From positions 1 through 64,000 of the forward strand of contig JAEEXY010000006.1 of the NCBI GenBank assembly GCA_016288005.1: a DNA stretch of 64,000 nt, in the 5' to 3' direction. The stretch is from Lachnospiraceae bacterium. Lineage in GTDB: Bacteria > Bacillota > Clostridia > Lachnospirales > Lachnospiraceae. A program made the position numbers and the translations under genes. Positions 1 to 8,163 of this stretch are shown here, piece by piece (the stretch's first letter is position 1; each line of letters opens with the position of its first letter). A model generated the notes under the pieces. It did no database searches. It saw only the letters and a program-made list of their open reading frames with translations, and was not told where the DNA came from.

Positions 1-2118
1 TTCGGCGTCGATATAGCCGATATTCTTCAGGGCTCGAGCCCCAGGCTTGTGTCCTATTCACTCGTGCGCAAGGGCAAGGGTGTGCCGATCGCGAGACGCG
101 AGGACTGCGAGTACAACAATATGGCTCCGAACTTCAAGGATAAGGTCGGAGAGCCTTTCTGCTGCAGACTTCCTTTCGATCCCGACAAGGTAAACGAGCC
201 CATGCAGCTTCATGTTCATGACGGACAGGAGTGTACGATCATCACAAAGGGCATGATGCGCCATCAGTTCGGCAACAGGATCGAAACGCTGTATCCCGGC
301 GATGTTATCTATTTCGATTCGAACACGCCTCACGGTGAGCTCGCCATTGGCGGACAGGACTGTGAGTTCTTCACGCTGATCATGAAACCTGAAAACAACG
401 GCTCAGTATCCGTTAATACAAATACCCATGAGACCAACTGGTTCCCGGAGGAGATCATATTCGATGAGCCCAAGACCGGTGCGGTATATGAGAAATTCAT
501 CAACTGCAAGATCGATGCGAACGGCGCGTTAAGGGATATCAAATTCAAGCACGAGAACAATTTCAACTTCGGTTTCGACTGCGTGGACGAGATCGCGAAG
601 AAGACTCCCGATAAGCTCGCGATGCTGTGGGTCGGAGAAGATTTCAGCGAGAGAAGATTTACCTTCGGTGATATCAGCCGTGAGAGCGCAAAGGCAGCGA
701 ATTATTTCCGCAGCCTCGGCATTCAGAAGGGCGACAGGGTAATGCTCGTTTTAAAGCGTCATTATCAGTTCTGGATCGCGATCGTTGCCCTGCATAAGCT
801 CGGCGCCGTAGCAATACCCGCCACGAGCCAGCTGATGAAGCACGACTTCGAGTACCGTTTCAATGCGGCCGGCGTTTCAGCTATCGTTGCGACTCCCGAA
901 GACGATGTTCCCGAGCAGGTTGAGCTTGCGCTTCCCGATTCGCCCACATTAAAGATCAAGATGATCGTTAACGCGGAACGAGAGGGCTGGCACAGCTTCG
1001 ATAAGGAGTACGAGCAGTTCTCCGACTCATTCCCGCGTCCCGAGGGCTTCGCAGCAGCGAGCGGAGACGATGTAATGCTGATGTTCTTTACTTCAGGTAC
1101 CACAGGTTATCCGAAGATCGCGACACACAGCTGCAAATACGCGCTCGGTCATTTCATCACGGCAAAATACTGGCATAATGTTCAGCCGGACGGCCTGCAT
1201 CTGACCATTTCCGATACCGGATGGGGCAAGGCTCTCTGGGGCAAGCTCTACGGCGCATGGCTCTGTGAATCGGCTGTATTCGTATATGACTTCAAGCGTT
1301 TCAACGCGGCAGACATGCTTCCGATGTTCGCGAAGTACCGGATCACCACGTTCTGCGCGCCTCCCACGATCCTTCGTTTCCTGATCCGCGAGGATCTGTC
1401 GAAATACGATCTTAGCTCGATCAAATACGCGACGGTTGCCGGCGAAGCATTGAACCCCGAGGTTTACAACAAGTTCCTTGAAGCAACCGGCATCGAGCTG
1501 AAGGAGGGCTTCGGCCAGACCGAGACGACGCTTACGATCGCCAATCTGGTCGGCAACAAGGTTAAGCTCGGTTCGATGGGTAAGCCTTCGCCTCTTTACG
1601 ATATCGACATCCAGTTGCCCGACGGAACGAGCGCAGGTGTCGGTGAAGTCGGAGAGATCGTTGTACGCACCGATAAAAAGGTTCCCTGCGGCCTGTTCAG
1701 AGGCTATTACCGCGACGACGAAAAGACACTCGACGCATGGCACGACGGGTATTATCACACCGGCGATACCGCATGGAGAGACGAAGACGGATATTTCTTC
1801 TATGTCGGACGTACTGACGACCTCATCAAGTCATCCGGGTACCGTATCGGACCATTCGAGATCGAGAGCGTTATCATGGAGCTGCCTTACGTACTCGAAT
1901 GCGCAGTAATCGGTGTTCCCGATGAGATCAGGGGCCAGGTCGTAAAGGCTGTCATCGTTCTCACCAAGGGTACTGTCGGTACTGATGATCTCAAGAAAGA
2001 GATCCAGACATATGTTAAGGAACACACAGCTCCTTACAAATATCCCAGAGTTATAGATTTCGTTCCTGATCTTCCGAAGACTATCAGCGGAAAAATCAAG
2101 AGAACCGAATTGAGATAA
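1..2118 (+). CDS. HTH-cupin-acyl-CoA synthetase fusion (5' end outside window)
   Basis: The frame is open to the window edge, so the true start lies upstream. The first residues (FGVDIADIL) look like the end of a Cro/C1 helix-turn-helix domain. A cupin follows (about residues 35-140; HVHDGQE and TPHGE fit its two metal-binding boxes). From about residue 190 there is a complete AMP-forming acyl-CoA synthetase: A3 motif FTSGTTGYPK, A5 GFGQTE, A7 YHTGDTAW, A8 GRTDDLIKSSGYRIGP and a C-terminal SGKIKR carrying the catalytic lysine. The enzyme part is closest in style to acetyl/medium-chain synthetases, which form acyl-AMP and then acyl-CoA. Regulator and enzyme in one chain suggests a self-controlled synthetase or a ligand-sensing regulator; that is inference. 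The substrate is unknown. A GTG at 49 could be mistaken for the start but lies after the HTH remnant. Confidence 0.85.
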   Translation, partial: FGVDIADILQGSSPRLVSYSLVRKGKGVPIARREDCEYNNMAPNFKDKVGEPFCCRLPFDPDKVNEPMQLHVHDGQECTIITKGMMRHQFGNRIETLYPGDVIYFDSNTPHGELAIGGQDCEFFTLIMKPENNGSVSVNTNTHETNWFPEEIIFDEPKTGAVYEKFINCKIDANGALRDIKFKHENNFNFGFDCVDEIAKKTPDKLAMLWVGEDFSERRFTFGDISRESAKAANYFRSLGIQKGDRVMLVLKRHYQFWIAIVALHKLGAVAIPATSQLMKHDFEYRFNAAGVSAIVATPEDDVPEQVELALPDSPTLKIKMIVNAEREGWHSFDKEYEQFSDSFPRPEGFAAASGDDVMLMFFTSGTTGYPKIATHSCKYALGHFITAKYWHNVQPDGLHLTISDTGWGKALWGKLYGAWLCESAVFVYDFKRFNAADMLPMFAKYRITTFCAPPTILRFLIREDLSKYDLSSIKYATVAGEALNPEVYNKFLEATGIELKEGFGQTETTLTIANLVGNKVKLGSMGKPSPLYDIDIQLPDGTSAGVGEVGEIVVRTDKKVPCGLFRGYYRDDEKTLDAWHDGYYHTGDTAWRDEDGYFFYVGRTDDLIKSSGYRIGPFEIESVIMELPYVLECAVIGVPDEIRGQVVKAVIVLTKGTVGTDDLKKEIQTYVKEHTAPYKYPRVIDFVPDLPKTISGKIKRTELR

Positions 2119-2159
2119 TTACTTTTCACAATTTTAATACTTTTTATACAGCAATCCGA

Positions 2160-2188
2160 TTGACTTCCTCCGCATTTTGTGATATCAT
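2160..2188 (+). promoter_or_regulatory. sigma-A promoter of the first chemoreceptor gene
   Basis: TTGACT (2160-2165) and TATCAT (2183-2188) are 17 bases apart, 41 bases upstream of the chemoreceptor start. A GGAGGA ribosome site lies at 2218-2223. Confidence 0.6.
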
Positions 2189-2229
2189 GAATTCATTACT
2201 TGTAGTTCACAAAAAGCGGAGGATTATTT

Positions 2230-3987
2230 ATGCAAAAGAAAAAGGTCAGTTTAAAAGCGGCAATTATTGGAATCAGCGTTGCTCTTGCAGCAGCTCTGAT
2301 ATGCAGTATATTGTATTTTTCCATTCAGGTTAATTCAACTTATTCAAAATCAAAGAACATGTATTTTGATAAGCTTTATCAGATCAGTTCTAAGCTTATC
2401 AACGGTGACCGTGATCTCTATCAGGCAATGGTAGCCGCATTCCAGTATTATTCTGTTGCCGCCGGCGGTCCCGAAGCTACGGGTATCCCTGCTGACATTT
2501 ACGGTGATTATGTAAAGCAGCTTTACAGCGATTACGAGGAGAACCTGCAGCAGACACTCGAGAGAGCAAAGGACGCTTACGACATCGGTCGTCTGGACGA
2601 TACACTGTTTAACCACGCCGATGAAGAAGGCATTACCTTCGCTCAGAATTACGACGGATTTCTTGCTCAGTACAATACATGGCAGGGAGAGTACGATCTT
2701 AAGAACCTCCAGGGTGACTGGGGAACCTTTGTAAATGACTTCGCCAGTGTTCGCGCATTTCTTTCGAACATGACCGATATCACCGAACAGTGGGCTGTAG
2801 AAGAGGAAACGAACCTAACAAAGGAGCTTCAGCATAAGATCATCAATTCGATCATACTTTTCGGTATCATCCTGGTAGTTCTGCTCGTTATCGCATTCCT
2901 GCTCATCAGGAACATGAGACATTCGCTTAACGAATTCGCGGATATCAATAAGCGTCTTGCAGACGGTAATTTCGCAGATCCCGTTAAGGTTAAGAGCATA
3001 TACTCCGAATTTAACCAGCTGGCGGCCGAGAACGAAGGCATGCGCAAAAAGCTGCATGACGCTGTTGAGGATATCATCAGCTACGCAGACAATGTAAGCA
3101 ATCAGGCATCCGAGACCAAGAACAGCATCACCGAGTCTCAGGGCGTTATGAAGGATATTTCCGTTGCGGTCGACAATCTTGCGCTCGGTGCGAGCTCGAT
3201 GGCAGAGGACGTTCAGAATACATCGGCCATTACTATCGAGATCGGTTCGGCTATCGATACCGTATCCAATTCGGTTAACGATACTATCGCTAAGGTTAAG
3301 CAGCTTTCCGACAGCTCCACTGAGATCAAGAACGGTCTGTACGAGCTCAGAAAGTCCGACGAGGCTACAGATTCCATGGCAGGTGAAGTTGCAGCATCCG
3401 TTAACGAGACTGCGGAACTTGTCGGCAAGATCTCCAGCGCAGCCGACGGCATCATCAATATTGCCGGACAGACCAACCTGCTTGCTCTTAACGCTTCGAT
3501 CGAGGCAGCCAGAGCAGGTGAGGCGGGACGCGGATTCTCAGTTGTTGCGGAGAACATTAAGGACCTTGCTACCGAGACAAACCGCCTGGCAGGAGAGATC
3601 ACCGCTATGCTGAACGACATCAGCAACTACTCCGAGCGCAACAAGAACCTCACCGGCAGCATCAAGGAAGCTACCGCGAACGAGCACGAGGCCCTTACCG
3701 CGATGGTTCAGAGCTTCGACGGCATGATGGATATCTTTGCCGAGGCGAGAAGAGAGAACGAGCAGACCGCAAAGGAGACCGAGCAGATGACCGCAAAGAA
3801 GGACGGCATCCTCGATTCCGTAGGATCGCTCTCGAGTATTTCCGAGGAGAACGCAGCTTCCACAGAGGAAACCAGCGCTTCCATCGATCAGCTCAGCATC
3901 AACATGGAGAATGTTGTAAAGCAGGCTGACGAGCTCAACAATATCGCTGAAAAGCTTAAGGACAGCGTCAAGTTCTTCAAGATCTGA
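2230..3987 (+). CDS. methyl-accepting chemotaxis protein
   Basis: A 585-residue transmembrane chemoreceptor. Membrane segment 1 spans about residues 9-30 and segment 2 about 205-227. They enclose a helical extracellular domain of about 175 residues, similar in size to four-helix-bundle sensors; no Cache motif is obvious. A HAMP linker follows (about 228-280), then the coiled-coil signalling domain. Its hairpin tip is clear ([19 protein letters not shown], then [15 protein letters not shown]), the part that contacts CheA and CheW. It has its own promoter and ends before a strong hairpin, so it is probably monocistronic. The ligand cannot be read from the sequence. It implies a motile cell; the che and flagellar genes are not in this window. 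Confidence 0.93.
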   Translation: MQKKKVSLKAAIIGISVALAAALICSILYFSIQVNSTYSKSKNMYFDKLYQISSKLINGDRDLYQAMVAAFQYYSVAAGGPEATGIPADIYGDYVKQLYSDYEENLQQTLERAKDAYDIGRLDDTLFNHADEEGITFAQNYDGFLAQYNTWQGEYDLKNLQGDWGTFVNDFASVRAFLSNMTDITEQWAVEEETNLTKELQHKIINSIILFGIILVVLLVIAFLLIRNMRHSLNEFADINKRLADGNFADPVKVKSIYSEFNQLAAENEGMRKKLHDAVEDIISYADNVSNQASETKNSITESQGVMKDISVAVDNLALGASSMAEDVQNTSAITIEIGSAIDTVSNSVNDTIAKVKQLSDSSTEIKNGLYELRKSDEATDSMAGEVAASVNETAELVGKISSAADGIINIAGQTNLLALNASIEAARAGEAGRGFSVVAENIKDLATETNRLAGEITAMLNDISNYSERNKNLTGSIKEATANEHEALTAMVQSFDGMMDIFAEARRENEQTAKETEQMTAKKDGILDSVGSLSSISEENAASTEETSASIDQLSINMENVVKQADELNNIAEKLKDSVKFFKI

Positions 3988-4016
3988 TAACGATATCATA
4001 CCGGGTGTCCCCGTAC

Positions 4017-4069
4017 AGGTGCCTGTCACCATTAAAGAATTATAAATTTTTTAATGGTGACAGGCACCT
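4017..4069 (+). repeat. REP-like palindrome acting as terminator (GGTGCCTGTCACC family)
   Basis: Two perfect 20-base arms (4017-4036 and 4050-4069) surround a 13-base loop, followed by a T-rich tract. The arm contains GGTGCCTGTCACC, which recurs in the hairpin at 41731-41767. It lies just after the chemoreceptor and can act as its terminator. Sharing the same arm with a distant hairpin suggests a dispersed repeat family rather than a private terminator. Confidence 0.75.
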
Positions 4070-4099
4070 TATATTTTTCTAAAATTGCAAAAAAATCTG

Positions 4100-4128
4100 T
4101 TGTATTAATGACCTTTTTTTAGTAAAAT
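4100..4128 (+). promoter_or_regulatory. promoter of the EF-G paralogue
   Basis: TTGTAT (4100-4105) and TAAAAT (4123-4128) are separated by 17 bases, upstream of the EF-G-like gene. Confidence 0.45.
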
Positions 4129-4209
4129 AGACTACGGTGCTGTCGGAAGGGGTTTAAAGTTTTGTACAATACCGACGGTTCTAAAGTATTAAGCGGAGGA
4201 TTTTTAGTT

Positions 4210-6312
4210 ATGAACACTTACAAAAGTGAAGACATCCGCAACGTTGCCATCTTAGGCCACGGCGGATGCGGCAAGACGACACTGATCGAAGCTACGGCAT
4301 TTGCCAATGGCATTATCAGCCGTATGGGACGTGTAGAAGACGGAACTACAATCAGTGACTACGACAAAGAGGAGAACAAGAGAGGCTTCTCGATCAGCAC
4401 ATCACTGATTCCTATCGAATACAACGGAATTAAGTACAATTTCCTTGATACCCCCGGTTATTTTGATTTCGTAGGCGAAGTAGAAGAGGCTCTTGACGCT
4501 GCCGGCGCAGCGATCATCGTTGTCAACGCCAAGTCAGGCGTAGAAGTCGGAACCATCAAGGCATGGGAGATGTGCGAAAAGAGAAATCTTCCCCGCATGT
4601 TCTTCGTTACCGCCATGGATGACGCAAACGCAAACTTTGCCAATGTTGTTGAGCAGTTAAAGGAGAACTTCGGCACGAAGATCGCTCCTTTCCATACACC
4701 TTTCTTTGAGAATGACAAGTTCGTCGGCTTCGTTAACGTTGTTAAGATGGGCGGACGCAAGTTCACAAAGGGCAGCGAGTACACAGACTGCGATATTCCC
4801 GCTTCCATTAAGGACGAGGTTGACGCATGCCGTCACGATCTCCTCGAGGCGATCGCAGAGACCAGCGAAGAGCTGATGGAAAAGTACTTCAACGAGGAAG
4901 AGTTCACTCAGGAAGAGATCGATACCGCGCTTCACGGATCGGTATTCTGCGGCGACACCGTTCCCGTTATCGTTGGTTCCGGTCTGAACCAGCAGGGCAC
5001 CAAGATGCTCATGGACTGCATCAAGTCATACTTCCCTTCACCCCTTAACCACAAGGTTATCGGAAAGAACGCAAAGGATGACAGCGAGTTCCAGGCCAAC
5101 TACGACATCAACAAGCCCTTCACCGCTAAGGTATTCAAGACCATCGTTAATGATTTCGGTACCTATTCCTGCATCAAGGTTTGCTCGGGCAAGCTGACCG
5201 TAGATGTTCCCATCTACAACGCAGAGCGTGAGACCGAAGAAAAGATCTCCAGACTCTATGTTCTTCGCGGCAAAGAGGCGATCGAGGTTAAGGAGCTTAA
5301 CCCCGGCGATATCGGAGCTCTTTCGAAGCTTTCGAACACCCAGACCGGCGATACCCTTTCCACAAAGGCTAATCCCGTGATCTTTGAGAGACCTGTATAC
5401 AGCACACCTTACACCTACCAGAAGGTTGAGACCAAGAACAAGGGTGATGAGGATAAGTTCGCTCAGGCTATGTCCAAGCTCCTCGCTGAGGACAAGACCA
5501 TGAAGATCGTTCAGGATAAGGAGAACCGTCAGACCCTTATCTACGGTATCGGCGATCAGCAGATCGATGTTACCGTCAGCAAGCTCGCTTCACGTTACAA
5601 GGTTGAGGTTGAGACCGGCAAGCCCCGTGTTCCTTACCGCGAGACCGTCCGCAAGATGGTTGAGAAACAGGGTAAGCATAAGAAGCAGTCCGGCGGACAC
5701 GGCCAGTACGGTGATGTTCATATCCGTTTCCAGCCTTCAGGCGATATGGAAAAGGCATATGTATTCGACGAGGAAGTAGTAGGCGGCGTAGTTCCGAAGA
5801 ACTTCTTCCCCGCAGTAGAAAAGGGACTTGCTGAGTCCGTTCTTGCGGGACCTCTTGCAGGATACCCCGTTGTAGGACTTCGTGCGACACTGTTCTACGG
5901 ATCATACCATCCGGTAGATTCCTCCGAGCAGGCATTCAAGATGGCCGCAAAGCTCGCATTCAAGGCTGCGTTCAACGATCCCAAGGAGAACTGCTCACCT
6001 TGCCTGCTTGAGCCCATCTGCTCCGTAAAGGTTACCGTTCCGGATAAGTTCACCGGCGATATCATGGGCGATCTCAATAAGCGCCGCGGCAGAGTTCTCG
6101 GTATGGATCCCATCCCCGGCGGAAAGCAGACCATCAATGCTGATGTTCCGCTTGCTGAGCTCTACGGATATTCGACCGACCTTCGTTCGATGACCGGCGG
6201 TATCGGCGATTTCGAGTACGTTATCGACCGTTACGAGCAGGCTCCTTCGGATGTTCAGGCAAAGGTTATCGAGGAAGCGGCAAAGTATCGTCAGGAAGAC
6301 GAAGAAGAGTAA
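4210..6312 (+). CDS. elongation factor G paralogue (translational GTPase)
   Basis: The ATG at 4210 is chosen because GCGGAGGA sits at 4192-4199; an earlier in-frame ATG at 4162 has no ribosome site. The 700-residue product has the EF-G domain order: GTPase (about 1-280), beta-barrel domain II, then domains III-V with the GGHGQYGDVHIRF-type domain IV start. G1 is GHGGCGKTT (16-24), G3 is DTPGYFDF (80-87). The G4 box, normally NKxD, reads TAMD at 134-137. The isolated gene, away from rpsL/rpsG/tuf, and the SDYDKEE switch region fit the EF-G2-like paralogue group rather than housekeeping FusA. Its role in translocation, recycling or stress is not known from sequence. A ribosomal-protection function is possible but not supported. 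Confidence 0.85.
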   Translation: MNTYKSEDIRNVAILGHGGCGKTTLIEATAFANGIISRMGRVEDGTTISDYDKEENKRGFSISTSLIPIEYNGIKYNFLDTPGYFDFVGEVEEALDAAGAAIIVVNAKSGVEVGTIKAWEMCEKRNLPRMFFVTAMDDANANFANVVEQLKENFGTKIAPFHTPFFENDKFVGFVNVVKMGGRKFTKGSEYTDCDIPASIKDEVDACRHDLLEAIAETSEELMEKYFNEEEFTQEEIDTALHGSVFCGDTVPVIVGSGLNQQGTKMLMDCIKSYFPSPLNHKVIGKNAKDDSEFQANYDINKPFTAKVFKTIVNDFGTYSCIKVCSGKLTVDVPIYNAERETEEKISRLYVLRGKEAIEVKELNPGDIGALSKLSNTQTGDTLSTKANPVIFERPVYSTPYTYQKVETKNKGDEDKFAQAMSKLLAEDKTMKIVQDKENRQTLIYGIGDQQIDVTVSKLASRYKVEVETGKPRVPYRETVRKMVEKQGKHKKQSGGHGQYGDVHIRFQPSGDMEKAYVFDEEVVGGVVPKNFFPAVEKGLAESVLAGPLAGYPVVGLRATLFYGSYHPVDSSEQAFKMAAKLAFKAAFNDPKENCSPCLLEPICSVKVTVPDKFTGDIMGDLNKRRGRVLGMDPIPGGKQTINADVPLAELYGYSTDLRSMTGGIGDFEYVIDRYEQAPSDVQAKVIEEAAKYRQEDEEE

Positions 6313-6332
6313 ATCATATCGTGTTTACATCA

Positions 6333-6363
6333 CGGGCTGTCGTTTGCGGCAGCCCGTTTTTTA
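6333..6363 (+). terminator. rho-independent terminator after the EF-G paralogue
   Basis: A 10-pair GC-rich stem (6333-6342 with 6347-6356) is followed directly by a run of T. Confidence 0.85.
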
Positions 6364-6379
6364 CGTATACACACGGTAC

Positions 6380-6409
6380 TTGATAAATCTCATGGTTCTG
6401 GAGTATAAT
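6380..6409 (+). promoter_or_regulatory. promoter of the YqeG phosphatase gene
   Basis: TTGATA (6380-6385) and a consensus TATAAT (6404-6409) are spaced by 18 bases, about 30 bases before the ATG. Confidence 0.6.
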
Positions 6410-6441
6410 GTTCATGAACAAAGATCATTTATGAGGAACGC

Positions 6442-6978
6442 ATGAGAAGAAGATTTTCGTATCTTTTCCCGGACGAGTGGATCGACTCCACTTATTCCAT
6501 CAATTTCGAAGAATATTATAAAAAAGGCTACAGAGGTATTATCTTTGATATAGACAATACCCTTGTTCCTCATGGCGCGGATGCCGATGAGAGGGCGATA
6601 GAACTCTTTACCCGGCTCAAAGCGATCGGATTCCAGATATGCCTTCTCTCAAACAACAAAAAGCCCCGTGTCGAGCGCTTCAATAAGGATGTTAATGTCA
6701 AATACATCTTTAAGGCTCAAAAGCCCTATCACAAAAATTATTACATCGCCGCCATGCTGATGAGGCTCTCGGTCGGCTCATGCCTGTGCGTCGGAGACCA
6801 GCTGTTTACCGACATTTACGGCGCCAACAGGTCAAATATCCATACGATCCTTGTCAATCCGATCGATCCCCACGAGGAGATACAGATCGTTTTAAAGCGC
6901 AAACTCGAAGCCATAGTGCTTCATTTCTATAAAAAGAAGCTCGCAAAAGAGGGCAGGACCTGGCCCGAAAAACGGTGA
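6442..6978 (+). CDS. YqeG family HAD-type phosphatase
   Basis: A 178-residue cytoplasmic protein of the HAD superfamily, class IIIA. HAD motif I is FDIDNTLVP with both catalytic Asp residues, motif II is LLSNNKK and motif IV is CVGDQLFTDIYGANR. The length matches YqeG. The physiological substrate of the family is not settled. In many Firmicutes yqeG lies in the yqeH-aroE-yhbY-nadD region; here it stands alone between the EF-G paralogue and efp, with its own promoter. Confidence 0.85.
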   Translation: MRRRFSYLFPDEWIDSTYSINFEEYYKKGYRGIIFDIDNTLVPHGADADERAIELFTRLKAIGFQICLLSNNKKPRVERFNKDVNVKYIFKAQKPYHKNYYIAAMLMRLSVGSCLCVGDQLFTDIYGANRSNIHTILVNPIDPHEEIQIVLKRKLEAIVLHFYKKKLAKEGRTWPEKR

Positions 6979-7011
6979 AAACAATATAATTTCGATGTTT
7001 CAAAAAAAATG

Positions 7012-7040
7012 TTGAAATTATTTGGCATATAGTATAAAAT
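7012..7040 (+). promoter_or_regulatory. probable efp promoter
   Basis: TTGAAA (7012-7017) and TAAAAT (7035-7040) are 17 bases apart. AGGAGG sits about 12 bases before the efp ATG. Confidence 0.5.
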
Positions 7041-7122
7041 TTTACAAGTGATTTTTATCAGTTCATTTTACGAGGAATCGGGGTCGGTTGAAATCCGGTT
7101 CTAAACAGGAGGATTATTTTTT

Positions 7123-7680
7123 ATGATTTCAGCAGGTGAATTCAGAAATGGTATGACACTCGAGATCGAAGGCAAGGTATGTCAGGTTGTTGAGTTCCAG
7201 CACGTTAAGCCCGGTAAGGGTGCTGCGTTCGTTAGAACAAAGCTCAGAGACATCATCAACGGCGGCGTTACAGAAACTACCTTCCGTCCCACAGACCGTT
7301 ATCCCCAGGCTCATATCGAGAAGTCAGACATGCAGTATCTCTATTCTGACGGAGATATGTTCCACTTCATGAATGTAGAAGATTACGAGCAGATCGGACT
7401 TACCGCAGAGGAAGTCGGCGACGCTCTTAAGTTCGTTAAGGAAAACGACATGGTTAAGATGCTTTCTTACCAGGGCAAGGTATTCTCGGTAGAGCCTCCG
7501 ATGTTCGCAGAGCTCGAGATCACCGAGACAGAGCCCGGCTTCAAGGGCGATACCGCTACAGGCGCATCGAAGCCCGCTACTGTAGAGACCGGCGCTATGG
7601 TTATGGTTCCGCTGTTTGTTGAGCGCGGTGATAAGATCCAGATCGACACCCGCAGCGGCGAGTATCTGAAGAGAGTGTAA
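7123..7680 (+). CDS. efp: elongation factor P
   Basis: EF-P binds the ribosome between P and E sites and relieves stalling at polyproline stretches. The product is 185 residues, the standard length, with the KOW-like domain I (residue 1-65) and two OB domains. The domain I tip reads [11 protein letters not shown], placing the usual modifiable lysine within PGKG. The C-terminus has the [13 protein letters not shown] signature. It is monocistronic: its own promoter and AGGAGG lie upstream and a strong terminator follows. Proline-rich linkers elsewhere in this window (for example near 18200) are plausible clients. Confidence 0.97.
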   Translation: MISAGEFRNGMTLEIEGKVCQVVEFQHVKPGKGAAFVRTKLRDIINGGVTETTFRPTDRYPQAHIEKSDMQYLYSDGDMFHFMNVEDYEQIGLTAEEVGDALKFVKENDMVKMLSYQGKVFSVEPPMFAELEITETEPGFKGDTATGASKPATVETGAMVMVPLFVERGDKIQIDTRSGEYLKRV

Positions 7681-7698
7681 TTCTTGGGGAATTCATTT

Positions 7699-7737
7699 GC
7701 CCGCAGCCTTATCGGCTGCGGGCTGTTTTTTGTTTTT
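7699..7737 (+). terminator. efp terminator
   Basis: A perfect 10-base stem (7699-7708 with 7714-7723), loop TTATC, followed by a T-rich tract. Confidence 0.92.
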
Positions 7738-7775
7738 GTATATGTGTTTATTATAATTTGCATTGGATCATCAGG

Positions 7776-8040
7776 TTTACTGCCAGAAAATCTTTTGAGA
7801 CGTTCATGCAGGTTATAAGGTTGGAGCATCTGTCAAGGCGACCGAAAACACGCTCGCCTACCTTCGCTGGACTTCGCACATATTGTCACGCTCTCCCGGC
7901 GACGAAAAAAGAGTTGTCGCCTTCGAGCGTGCACTGTGCTCGTGCAGCTCAGTCGCTCGCTACCGTTTTCGCCCATCCTTAACAGATGCTCCAACCGTGA
8001 CTATTTCTGATATCGTCTCAAAAGATTTTCAACCAGGCAA
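7776..8040. other. large nested palindromic element, no coding potential; candidate structured RNA or non-autonomous mobile element
   Basis: This fills most of the 483-base gap between the convergent efp and HPt genes. Outer arms 7787-7802 and 8014-8029 are perfect 16-base inverted repeats. A second pair, 7819-7833 and 7982-7996, is a perfect 15-base inverted repeat. Further in, 7834-7860 and about 7953-7981 are imperfectly complementary. At the centre CACGCTC (7887-7893) pairs with GAGCGTG (7925-7931) around a GGCGAC/GTCGCC hairpin (7898-7903 with 7916-7921). The stems are co-axial and nested. No believable reading frame is present. I do not recognise a known RNA family. Confidence 0.6.
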
Positions 8041-8095
8041 TTATCTGTGAAGTCAGAAAAAGCTTATAATAACAAAGCACTAAATACAGAAAAGC

Positions 8096-8133
8096 AACAA
8101 ACAGCCCACGGGATAAACCGTGGGCTGTTTGTT
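8096..8133. terminator. bidirectional terminator between the palindromic element and the HPt gene
   Basis: A long stem (about 8096-8111 with 8118-8133) with loop ATAAA and T-rich flanks on both strands. It would end the minus-strand HPt gene, and transcripts from the left. Confidence 0.8.
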
Positions 8134-8163
8134 TTGTTATACGTTTTTACTTTGTTATAAGTT

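Noticed and set aside
1093-1758. 221-codon minus-strand frame
   Set aside because: Antisense to the synthetase domain, with no ribosome site or recognisable domain.
4210-6312. Tetracycline ribosomal-protection protein
   Set aside because: It has EF-G architecture but nothing specific to the TetM group that I can see; an EF-G2-like paralogue is simpler.
7758-7982. 74-codon frame inside the palindromic element
   Set aside because: No ribosome site, unusual composition, and the bases are better explained by the inverted repeats.
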